22,700 nucleotides of DNA, taken from the NCBI GenBank assembly GCA_905209725.1, contig CAJLTZ010000037.1, positions 1 to 22,700 of the forward strand. Reading direction: 5' to 3'. Source of the stretch: an uncultured Muribaculaceae bacterium. Its GTDB lineage: Bacteria > Bacteroidota > Bacteroidia > Bacteroidales > Muribaculaceae. The translations under genes and the position numbers were made by a program. Below the pieces are notes generated by a model. It was not told the origin of the DNA and searched no databases. It worked only from the letters and a program-made list of their open reading frames with translations. Positions 7,602-14,917 of this stretch are shown here, piece after piece (positions within the stretch are counted from its first letter, which is position 1; the number at the start of each line of letters is the position of its first letter).

Positions 7602-8735
7602 TTATCTTTTCCTGCGGCGCACCGACTTTGCTGCCGAGGCGTTGGCGCTTCCGCTGCTTGGTCCGCTTGAGAGTTTCGGTTTCTTGGCCTTTGCACGCTT
7701 CCGGGTAGTGGTGCGCTTGCGGGTGGTAGTCTTCTTCTGGTCGTCCTGGTCGGCCTTCACCACGGTGCGGTCGGGGATTGTGTCGCCGGCAGCGAGCGCC
7801 TTGGCAATTTCCGCTTCACGCTCCTTCTTGGCGAGATATTCCTCGCGGGTAGGCATCCAGAGATCCTTACCATAATTCTTCAGACGATTGTCGATGCTGT
7901 CCTGAGCGCGCTTCAGGTCGTCGGGGTCAGGATACATCTGCATCATCGAGAGATTGCGGAGGTTGCGGGTCTTGTAGATGTCGCCCTTGTACATGCTTAG
8001 ATTGAAATAATCGTCGATGCTGTATTGGGGGAGGTTGTTATCGTCGGAGAGGAACACATACTGCTGTGCGAGCCAGGGGCGCAATTGGTCGTATTTCACC
8101 CAGAACATCGGGTATTTGGCTTCGCCGCCGAAGTCGCCGGTGCGGTTGAGCACGGGACAGATGGCTTCCACACGGGTCTTCATCCTGTTGGAGCGCTTGT
8201 CGAATTCCCATTTCTCGAGGATGTAATAGTTGAGCACCTGGCCTGTGGGCACGTCAGCCTCCTCAATCTGGAATTTGGGATTCTTCTCAGTGCTGCCCTT
8301 TGCGGGGGTGTAATAGATTCCGAAGCGGTCGAGCATCTCGCCCACTTTCACTTTATACTGGTCGGTGAAAACCTCTCGTCCGTCGAGATATTCATACGCC
8401 GGAATCTGGCCGTTCACCACGAGGTCGAGGATTATACGGAAAAGATTCTTCTGTCCGTCCACGATATCTTCCGGATAATATAGGGGAGAATTCTCGGGCT
8501 GGTTAAGGTCGAGCGAACGATAAATCTCGCGCATGTACTGGAGGTCGGCGTCATGCGGGCCTTTCTTTTCGAAGAACCCCTGCATGCGGTCGGTGACACC
8601 AGGTTTTTCCTGCTGTTTCTTTTTGTCGCGGTCGCTGCGTCTGCGCACCACTCCGCCATTCTCCACCTGGGCCAGACCGGCTGCGGTGAAGATGCCTATG
8701 AGGGCAAGGAAAAGAAGTTTTCGGGATAATTTCAT
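7602..8735 (-). CDS. gldN: T9SS ring protein GldN/PorN
   Basis: The 377-residue product has a signal peptide (MKLSRKLLFLALIGIFTAAGLAQ) and the GldN-type core: REIYRSLDLNQPENSPLYYPED, then NLFRIILDLVVNGQIPAYEYLDGREVF, YILEKWEFDKRSNRMKTRVEAICPV and YKGDIYKTRNLRNLSMMQMYPDPDDL. GldN binds the lipoprotein GldK, and the two form a large periplasmic ring under the outer membrane that links the GldLM motor to the translocon. The order gldK-L-M-N is the standard T9SS core order. The last 44 residues (334-377) are odd: a Lys/Arg/Thr/Ser-rich tail with a doubled TTTRKR unit and a final VRRRKR. It may touch anionic LPS, peptidoglycan or GldK; that is inference. Confidence 0.95.
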   Translation of the reverse strand: MKLSRKLLFLALIGIFTAAGLAQVENGGVVRRRSDRDKKKQQEKPGVTDRMQGFFEKKGPHDADLQYMREIYRSLDLNQPENSPLYYPEDIVDGQKNLFRIILDLVVNGQIPAYEYLDGREVFTDQYKVKVGEMLDRFGIYYTPAKGSTEKNPKFQIEEADVPTGQVLNYYILEKWEFDKRSNRMKTRVEAICPVLNRTGDFGGEAKYPMFWVKYDQLRPWLAQQYVFLSDDNNLPQYSIDDYFNLSMYKGDIYKTRNLRNLSMMQMYPDPDDLKRAQDSIDNRLKNYGKDLWMPTREEYLAKKEREAEIAKALAAGDTIPDRTVVKADQDDQKKTTTRKRTTTRKRAKAKKPKLSSGPSSGSANASAAKSVRRRKR

Positions 8736-8798
8736 CGTTATGCTTGGTTTTCTTATGTCGATTATAAATGAGCCGAATGAGTAATGAATATGCGGCTA

Positions 8799-10376
8799 TT
8801 AATTGAGTGCCACCTCCATAGGGGAGATGTCGCGGGTGATACCGTCGGGGCCTTTTGCCTTGACGTTGCTGATAAAGAAGCTCTTTCCGGCCTTCATGCG
8901 CTTGAACTGTTCGCGCTGGCGTGGGGAGAACTTGCTTCCGTTGCTCACTTCGGGGATGGCATTGCCCATCTGGTCGAAAAATACTGTGGAGAACGACACC
9001 ACCTGATAGCTTACGTTGAGGATATCATCGTCGATAGCGGCTCCGAGGCCATCGGCGCTCATCAAGGCAGCCTTCGAGATTCTACGGGGTGAGCCCTTGT
9101 AGTGCACGGTGTTGCCGTCGGCGCCACGCACGGGGAGATATACCGTCGGGTCGGGGAGCTTGCGCACGCGGAAAGTCATTGAGCCCACCTGCTGTGTGCG
9201 GCCGTCGAGCTGGGCCGATACTGAAATCACAGCCTCGCTGCCAACTTTGCCCGGGTGGGCGGTCCAGAGGTCGCCGTTGCGGGTAAGGGTGCCGTTGGTC
9301 ATAGTGGCCTGCACGGCGTTCATCGGCACGCCCGGCACGGAGATGCTGATCGGGTTGGCGATGCCGGCGTAGAGCACGTTCATCATTGTGGGGGAGATGG
9401 TGGCCATAGGCTCAATCACAGTGTAACTGCTCTTGAAGGGGCGCTTGTCGATAGAGCCGTCGCCGCGTGCCACCTCTATGTATCCAGAGAAATCGTGGGT
9501 GCCGATGGCTCCGGGCACGAATTCATAGAGACCTTTGGGATTGTTAAGCCGGGCGCCGTTCACATAGATTGTGGGGCGCTGCGTGGTATCGATGGCGGCG
9601 AGCACGATATTTGCGGAATATTTGCCACCACGGATAATCATGTTGGAATTCGGGATCACGTAGGCGTTGAGTTCGTTGACGCGCACATCGCCGATGTCGA
9701 CATTGGTGATGAGATTGGAGAGCGCCTCCGACTCAGCCTGGCGGATATCGTTCTGCAGTTTTGTGAGCAGAGTCACGGCAGCCACGGCAGGCATGTTCTC
9801 AAACATCTTAGATTCCCACGACACGGGGCCAACGGCACCCTTCATACCGGTTACGGTGGTGGAAAGCATCTCCTCCACCGACTTGCGCTTAGCCTCGTCG
9901 GGGATAAGGGTCACCACATACTTTCGGAAGTCGTCAAGATTCTTGCGGAGCTTCTCGCCACGGCGGGTAGTGGGGTCAAGCATCGTGACAGAAGAGGCCT
10001 CGAGGTCGTCGTTGTTGAGAATATGGTGATAGTCGCCCTGCTCGCCGTCGGCGGCGCGGGCTATAGCAGTTTTCAGCTGCTCGATCTCATCATAGAGCGA
10101 TCCGGAGCGTTTGCGCAGTTCGACGCCCTTGCCATACCAGACGCCGGCCTTTGCCGGATTCTGGCGGTACAAGCCCTCGAGATACTGGAACTGCACCTCA
10201 TTGCGCGCCGACATGTTGTGGTTGGTTCGCTGGATGCCCTCCTGCACCTGGCTGAAGCCGTTAAGCACATCGCTCGAGACATTAAGCGCAAGCATTGCCG
10301 TCAGCACGATGTACATCAGATTGATCATGCGCTGACGCGGCGACATGCGCGCCACATTATTGCTGCCTCCTGCCAT
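8799..10376 (-). CDS. gldM: T9SS motor subunit GldM/PorM
   Basis: The 525-residue product has a short cytoplasmic N-terminus (NNVARMSPRQR), one transmembrane helix (about residues 17-34, INLMYIVLTAMLALNVS) and a long periplasmic part. The latter begins with a helical region (about 40-220) and continues with Ig-like beta domains (D2-D4) containing the family stretches RGGKYSANIVLAA, VFVNGA-like IYVNGARLNN and YTVIEPMATISPTMMNVLYAGIANPISISVPGVP. GldM forms a dimer inside the GldL pentamer; the proton-driven rotation of this motor powers T9SS export. Length and layout are normal for the family. It starts 6 bases after the gldL stop and is followed by gldN after 63 bases. Confidence 0.97.
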   Translation of the reverse strand: MAGGSNNVARMSPRQRMINLMYIVLTAMLALNVSSDVLNGFSQVQEGIQRTNHNMSARNEVQFQYLEGLYRQNPAKAGVWYGKGVELRKRSGSLYDEIEQLKTAIARAADGEQGDYHHILNNDDLEASSVTMLDPTTRRGEKLRKNLDDFRKYVVTLIPDEAKRKSVEEMLSTTVTGMKGAVGPVSWESKMFENMPAVAAVTLLTKLQNDIRQAESEALSNLITNVDIGDVRVNELNAYVIPNSNMIIRGGKYSANIVLAAIDTTQRPTIYVNGARLNNPKGLYEFVPGAIGTHDFSGYIEVARGDGSIDKRPFKSSYTVIEPMATISPTMMNVLYAGIANPISISVPGVPMNAVQATMTNGTLTRNGDLWTAHPGKVGSEAVISVSAQLDGRTQQVGSMTFRVRKLPDPTVYLPVRGADGNTVHYKGSPRRISKAALMSADGLGAAIDDDILNVSYQVVSFSTVFFDQMGNAIPEVSNGSKFSPRQREQFKRMKAGKSFFISNVKAKGPDGITRDISPMEVALN

Positions 10377-10382
10377 TTTTGT

Positions 10383-11348
10383 TTACGAATTATGATTTTT
10401 AACCGATTCGTCGAAAGGATTCGTGCCACCCATTGCAGCGGCGCCTCCCATCATCGGATTCTGCATATTGATGGTCATCGCAGTGATCATCTTCTCATAT
10501 ACACTGTTGAGCTGGCGCATGTAGCGAGCCATCTTCTCGGTCTCCTCGCAATAGTGCGACGACTCGGCGGCGGCCTTGTCGTACATGTCGCGGATATCCT
10601 TCAGGCCGCGGTTCACGCGGTCGATTGATTCGAGCTGCGAGCTGATGCTGCGGAGCTGAATCTCGTAGATGGTGTTAAGCCCGGCGATATTGCGGTTGAG
10701 ATTTTCCATCTGTGACACATATCCCTGCGAATTCGAGGATATAGTCTCGGAATTCTCAGTGATGGCCTGATACGAACCGAGCAGCGTGCGGCTCACCTCG
10801 TTGAGGGCTTCGGTGGTCTCGTTGAGGCGTCCCATCTGTTCGGCGATGCCCTGCATTTTTTCAAGGAAATCCTTGGAGGTGTCGGCCATTTCGCCTGCGG
10901 TCTCCAGTTGGGAGGCCACAATCTCAGGCGACAAGGGCTGCATCGCTTGGCCGGCCTGCATTGGCTGGCCTCCAGCCTGGGCTGCCGAAGCGTCGATATG
11001 GATATCGCCGCCTGCAGGGACACCGCCATTGATTATCACTCCGCCGCCTCCGCCGCCAGAGAAGTCTGGGCGGTCTTCAGGCTGCTTTGTGTCGAGCACG
11101 GGAAACACATCCTCCCATGCATATTCCTTGGGGGGGCGGTCGAAAGCCGTCAGGATGAACATCGCGATCTCCGTGCCCATACCGATGCAGAGCAGGGTGC
11201 TGCCGCCCGGAAGGTGAAGAATCTTGAAGAGGGCGCCCCAGATCACGATTGCCGCACCGATTGAATATGCGAAATTGAAGAATCTCTGGCCCTTCTCTCC
11301 ATGGAGGAAGCGCTCGATTCCATTAGCGTATTTGCGAATCTTTACCAT
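10383..11348 (-). CDS. gldL: T9SS motor subunit GldL/PorL
   Basis: The 321-residue product has two N-terminal transmembrane helices (about residues 23-42 and 50-68, joined by LHLPGGS). Glu60 lies inside the second (GMGTEIAMFILTAF), where the family keeps an essential glutamate that carries protons. The transmembrane pair is followed by a glycine-rich linker with six consecutive glycines (about 98-103) and a long coiled-coil region (about 135-270) with heptad-like repeats (LNEVSRTLLGSYQAIT, GLKDIRDMYDKAAAESS). The C-terminus is Met/Gly-rich. GldL forms the inner-membrane pentamer around GldM. It is separated from gldK by 66 bases that begin with a hairpin at the gldK stop codon. Confidence 0.96.
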   Translation of the reverse strand: MVKIRKYANGIERFLHGEKGQRFFNFAYSIGAAIVIWGALFKILHLPGGSTLLCIGMGTEIAMFILTAFDRPPKEYAWEDVFPVLDTKQPEDRPDFSGGGGGGVIINGGVPAGGDIHIDASAAQAGGQPMQAGQAMQPLSPEIVASQLETAGEMADTSKDFLEKMQGIAEQMGRLNETTEALNEVSRTLLGSYQAITENSETISSNSQGYVSQMENLNRNIAGLNTIYEIQLRSISSQLESIDRVNRGLKDIRDMYDKAAAESSHYCEETEKMARYMRQLNSVYEKMITAMTINMQNPMMGGAAAMGGTNPFDESVKNHNS

Positions 11349-11396
11349 ATTGATTGGCGTATGGGAGTTTGTGTCTTGTTGTCAGATATTATGCTG

Positions 11397-11416
11397 AAGA
11401 GTCTGTATAGACTCTT
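11397..11416 (-). promoter_or_regulatory. Perfect hairpin at the gldK stop codon, gldK-gldL junction
   Basis: AAGAGTCT (11397-11404) and AGACTCTT (11409-11416) form a perfect 8-base-pair stem around a 4-base loop. The stem begins inside the gldK TAA codon. No T-run follows on the minus strand, so it does not look like a Rho-independent terminator. It could be a processing site, a 3'-end stabiliser for porT-porP-gldK messenger, or a partial attenuator setting the ratio of GldK to GldLMN. Confidence 0.55.
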
Positions 11417-12905
11417 ACTTGTTTTGTCTTTTTTTGTTTCCACGAGCGAACCCGATCTGGGAGCGTACGCATCGGAATCCGATGTAGGATCGCTGCTCGT
11501 TCTGGTATTCCCAGGATCGGAGGTCGGCGCGGATGTTTTGTGCGGCATCCTTCCAGGAGCCGCCGCGCACAATCTTGCGCTTCATCTTGTAGGGATCCTC
11601 CTTGGCCGCATCGTAACGATACTCCGGGTTGAGGTCGCTGGTGAGTTTGTCGATACTCTCCGTATATGCAGTAGAAGTCCATTCCGACACATTGCCGGCC
11701 ATATCATAGAGTCCGAAGTCGTTAGGTTTGAAAGTGCCCACCTGCGAGGTGATCACATGTCCGTCGCGCACGAAGTCGCCCTCCATCGGTTTGAAGTTGG
11801 CATAGAAGCACCCTCGCTCATCCATAGGCAGAGTCTCCTCCCAGGGGAATGCGCTTTCGGAATTTCCGGCACGTGCGGCATATTCCCATTCCGCCTCAGT
11901 GGGGAGGCGGAAGGGCTCCACGTAGATTCCCTCGCGGCCCAGCGAGCGGCGAAGATAGTCGGTGCGCCAGTTGGCGAAAGCGTTGGCCTGTTCCCAGCTC
12001 ACACCCACCACGGGATAGTCGTTATATCCGGCGTGGGAGAAATACATACGGGTGTAAGGCTCATTGTAGGCATTGTCGAAATCGTTGATCCAGGCAGTGG
12101 TGTCGGGATAGACGTTAACGATATATGTGTTGAGGAAATCGTAGTCGCCTGTGAGGGGGCGGGTCACGGTTTCGCGCACGATGCGTCCCTCTTCAGTGAG
12201 ATATGCGGTATCCTTGGAGATAACGGGAAGGGTCTCGTCAACAGGGATGTCGGTGTTGTATTCGCGAGTGGCGGGGTCGAGACGGTTTCTGCGCTTAGCC
12301 GCTGCGGAATGGTTGTAGATTTCGTAGCGGTAGTTCATCTGCGTGGGGTCGAGTTCGCGGTTGCCGGTGATGGGGTTAGTGCGGTACACGCTCTCGATGG
12401 CGCGAAGTTCATCCTCGTTGGGGTTGCGCCAGGGAATCTGTTTGTTCCAGTTGAGGTAAGGCTTGATGGGATTTCCCTCTTTGTCCTCCTCAATCTTGAA
12501 ATCCTCGTTGCCGCCGAAAGCCGGGTCGGCGAGGCGTTCGCGGATAATGGAATCGCGCACCCAGAACACGAACTGCTTATATTTGGAGTTGGTGATCTCG
12601 GTTTCGTCCATCCAGAAGGAATCGATAGAAACGCCGCGAGCCTTTTTGCGGATTCCAGCCACTGAGTCGTCGGCAGCGGGACCCATAGCGATGGTGCCGC
12701 GGTCGATGAGCACCATACCGTAGGGGGTAGGCTCGGCGAAAGAGGATCCTCCGATGCCGGTCACTTCGCCTCCGGCGCCTCCGGTGCGTCGCATGCCGCC
12801 GCAAGAGGCCAAAGTCACAATCGCCACAATTGCCATGAGGCTCAGGCCAAAGGCCCGGCCTCGAAGCGCGTTATATGTTGATTTTGCTCTTTTCATCTGT
12901 ATCAT
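11415..12905 (-). CDS. gldK: T9SS ring lipoprotein GldK/PorK
   Basis: The 496-residue product has a lipoprotein signal: a hydrophobic segment (FGLSLMAIVAIVTLASC) ending in a lipobox with the acylated Cys35. It then shows a formylglycine-generating-enzyme/SUMF1-like fold. Seen motifs are YGMVLIDRGTIAMG, DSFWMDETEITNSKYKQF, PVVGVSWEQANAFANWR, RLPTEAEWEYAAR, GLYDMAGNVSEW and IVRGGSWKD...IGFRCV. In T9SS this fold is structural: the lipoprotein forms a ring at the inner face of the outer membrane with GldN. I use the ATG at 12905, 5 bases after the porP stop; a second ATG at 12896 is equally possible and changes nothing. Family membership is certain; assignment to GldK rests on the lipobox plus the following gldLMN. 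Confidence 0.96.
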   Translation of the reverse strand: MIQMKRAKSTYNALRGRAFGLSLMAIVAIVTLASCGGMRRTGGAGGEVTGIGGSSFAEPTPYGMVLIDRGTIAMGPAADDSVAGIRKKARGVSIDSFWMDETEITNSKYKQFVFWVRDSIIRERLADPAFGGNEDFKIEEDKEGNPIKPYLNWNKQIPWRNPNEDELRAIESVYRTNPITGNRELDPTQMNYRYEIYNHSAAAKRRNRLDPATREYNTDIPVDETLPVISKDTAYLTEEGRIVRETVTRPLTGDYDFLNTYIVNVYPDTTAWINDFDNAYNEPYTRMYFSHAGYNDYPVVGVSWEQANAFANWRTDYLRRSLGREGIYVEPFRLPTEAEWEYAARAGNSESAFPWEETLPMDERGCFYANFKPMEGDFVRDGHVITSQVGTFKPNDFGLYDMAGNVSEWTSTAYTESIDKLTSDLNPEYRYDAAKEDPYKMKRKIVRGGSWKDAAQNIRADLRSWEYQNEQRSYIGFRCVRSQIGFARGNKKRQNK

Positions 12906-12910
12906 CTATG

Positions 12911-13912
12911 CTACATTATCCGAATGCTCCGGTGTTTGTTCTTGTTTTTCTCGCCGTAGTTGAGTTTTATGATGTATCCCGCCACTATCTCATGGCTTCC
13001 CGACGATGCTTTGGAGATTGCTGATGTGGGATAGTCGTAGGAATAGCCGAGGAAAAAGTTTTTGAATTCGGCTGCGATCATCGCGCTCACGGCGTCTTTA
13101 TATCTGTAACCCAGACCGAAAGAAATGAATTTCTTGAATGTGGCTCTCATTGTCACTTCGGCTGAGAAATTGCTGAAGTCAGTGCGCACCATCAGAGAGG
13201 GTTGCAATGAAATTAACGAGTTTTTGATTGGAATATTGCCGTCGGCGGTAAAATACATCTGCCGTGGCACAGTGGTGACATATGTGGCGCTTTCAGAGGC
13301 CGACTCGGCACCTTCGGCGCTGAATTCCACGGTGGGCTGGGTGATGTGCAGGCATGAGATTCCCACATTGAAATATTTGTGGGAGTACATTATTCCGGCC
13401 GATATGTCGAATGCGTTTCCGGTGACGTCGGTGGTGGGTATTGCCTCGTCGGTGGGCTGGTGGTAGTCGTCCCCTTCGGGTATATATACTTCTGAGCCTT
13501 TGAATTTGGTGTTGTAGTATCCGGGTTGTATGCCGATGCTCCAGGTGCCTTTGAGGAATTTGAACTTATAGCTTGCCTGGGCTCCGATGAGGAGGTTCTG
13601 AAAAAGGCCGAGCGATTCCTGGTTTACGGAGACTCCGACCCCCATACGGTGTTTTTTGCCGAGTTTTACGGCCATGTCGGCCGTGCCGAGGAAACTTTTC
13701 GGGGCATTTTCTATTCCGATCCATTGGAGGCGGGCGCCGCCGCGGATTCGGATGAAGTCGCCCTGGCCGGAGGCTGCGGGGTTGTAGAAAGCGGGCACCG
13801 CCCAATATTGGGTCATCTGCACGTCGTTCTGGGCGGCGGCAGGCAATGCGAAGACGGCGCAGAGGAGTGCGGCCGGAAGCATGCGGAGTATGTGGCGGAG
13901 GAGTTGGTTCAT
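12911..13912 (-). CDS. porP: PorP/SprF family T9SS outer-membrane protein
   Basis: The 333-residue product has a signal peptide (to about residue 27, cleavage after PAAA) and the PorP/SprF start AQNDVQMTQYWAVPAFYNPAASGQGDFIRIRGGARLQWIGIENAP. A 14-strand-like beta-barrel pattern with alternating residues continues to the end (YMFGISC-like VGISCLHITQP, FISFGLGYRYKDAVSAMIAAEFKNFFLGYSYDYP). These proteins sit in the outer membrane and, as PorP, belong to the T9SS core locus; SprF relatives help individual large cargo such as adhesins. Placement directly before gldK (5-base gap) is the standard porP-K-L-M-N order and favours PorP. It follows porT by 42 bases. Confidence 0.93.
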   Translation of the reverse strand: MNQLLRHILRMLPAALLCAVFALPAAAQNDVQMTQYWAVPAFYNPAASGQGDFIRIRGGARLQWIGIENAPKSFLGTADMAVKLGKKHRMGVGVSVNQESLGLFQNLLIGAQASYKFKFLKGTWSIGIQPGYYNTKFKGSEVYIPEGDDYHQPTDEAIPTTDVTGNAFDISAGIMYSHKYFNVGISCLHITQPTVEFSAEGAESASESATYVTTVPRQMYFTADGNIPIKNSLISLQPSLMVRTDFSNFSAEVTMRATFKKFISFGLGYRYKDAVSAMIAAEFKNFFLGYSYDYPTSAISKASSGSHEIVAGYIIKLNYGEKNKNKHRSIRIM

Positions 13913-13954
13913 CCCGATGGGTGTGATTGTTAGGGTAGGTATATTCGGTGTCGC

Positions 13955-14701
13955 TTATTCAAAATAGAAAGTTATCATCACCATGTTGGATTTCACTTTG
14001 GAGAGCGACTGTGTGATTTTGAGGGTCTGCGGGTCATCCTCGAGGTCTGGGCGGTCGTGGCGTAGGATGTCGGTGAGGCCGAGGCAGAATTTTATTTCGG
14101 GGTTTAGTTTGAAGAAGGGGAGATAGAAGTCGCAGCCGAGTCCGAATGTGAAGTAAGCGTCGGCGGTGTTGAACTGAAGATAGTCAGAGCGTTTTTTGCC
14201 AACGTCGAAGCATCCCATAGCGCCGATGGTGACGTAAGGACGGGAGTTGTGCCAGCGGTCGCCGGAGATCTTGAGGTCGAGAGGGAGGAGCACGTATACG
14301 CTTTTCACGTCCTGACGGAGAGTCTCGCCGCTGAAGTGCTCGCGCATGGTGACGTTTTTGCTGCCGAACGACATGCCCGGGGAGAAGCGGAGGTTGAGAT
14401 ATTTATGCAGACGGAGGTCACCGAGCACTGTGACGTTGATGGCGGGGCTCCACTGCGGCACGTCGACGGCCCATTGCTGGCCTTCGGGAGTGGTGAAGCC
14501 GTTGTGGGTGAACTTGAGGTCCTGGAGTCCCATTCCGACAGAGAAGCCGAGATGCCAGCGTTTCTGGTCGGCATAGGGTCTGTTTTCCACCTTGTTTTTA
14601 GGGCGGGCCTGTGTGGGAGGCGTGCAAACAAGAAGAGCCGTGGCGATAAACGCGACGGCAAGGACATGGAAAGGAGACAATATCTTTTTCAGGAAATTCA
14701 T
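13955..14701 (-). CDS. porT: PorT/SprT family T9SS outer-membrane protein
   Basis: The 248-residue product has a signal peptide ending about residue 32 (TQA) and then ENRPYADQKRWHLGFSVGMGLQDLKFTHNG, very like the mature start of PorT of Porphyromonas gingivalis. The rest is an eight-strand-like outer-membrane barrel (LRFSPGMSFG, KSVYVLLPLDLKISG, FGLGCDFYLPFFKLNPEIKFCLGL) closing with a terminal MVMITFYFE strand. PorT is required for T9SS secretion in P. gingivalis, where its gene is not part of porPKLMN as I recall; here it heads the core cluster. It is the first gene after a terminator at 14821-14845, so it is the likely first gene of the T9SS transcript. Only a partial promoter match (7 of 8 bases at the -7 element, 14812-14819) is visible. 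Confidence 0.88.
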   Translation of the reverse strand: MNFLKKILSPFHVLAVAFIATALLVCTPPTQARPKNKVENRPYADQKRWHLGFSVGMGLQDLKFTHNGFTTPEGQQWAVDVPQWSPAINVTVLGDLRLHKYLNLRFSPGMSFGSKNVTMREHFSGETLRQDVKSVYVLLPLDLKISGDRWHNSRPYVTIGAMGCFDVGKKRSDYLQFNTADAYFTFGLGCDFYLPFFKLNPEIKFCLGLTDILRHDRPDLEDDPQTLKITQSLSKVKSNMVMITFYFE

Positions 14702-14820
14702 TATGCTTAACTAACGAATCTCCCCCGTTGATTATTATGAAAGTGCTGGTCAACTTAATTCCCAAGAGACACAAGTCCGGGAGGGACGACGTCCTCGTCG
14801 GCCACAGCGACAAATAAATT

Positions 14821-14845
14821 CCCCGGTTGCGCGCGTCAACCGGGG
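14821..14845 (-). terminator. Rho-independent terminator closing the cargo operon
   Basis: A perfect 9-base-pair GC-rich stem (CCCCGGTTG at 14821-14829 with CAACCGGGG at 14837-14845) encloses a 7-base loop. In the minus-strand direction it is followed by a T-rich stretch (AATTTATTTG, 14811-14820). It lies 73 bases beyond the long leucine-rich-repeat gene's stop and 120 bases before the porT start, so it separates cargo and secretion-core transcription. Confidence 0.85.
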
Positions 14846-14917
14846 CGTTTCACTGAAGACTGACAGAAAGTATATATAGTATATAGGATTACTCCTTAAA
14901 AACACCTTGTCGCAAAA

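Noticed and set aside
7586..7696. N-terminal extension of ung by 37 codons
   Set aside because: It overlaps the basic tail of gldN in another frame and mirrors its composition; Ung homologues start near the ATG at 7585.
9255..10628. Plus-strand open frame of 457 codons opposite gldM
   Set aside because: Its translation is rich in His, Val, Gly and Asp with no domain, and it lies exactly antisense to a certain gldM. It is a by-product of codon bias in GC-rich DNA.
11301..12665. Plus-strand open frame of 454 codons opposite gldK
   Set aside because: Same reason: antisense to an unmistakable SUMF1-fold gene, low-complexity Val/Gly-rich product, no start context.
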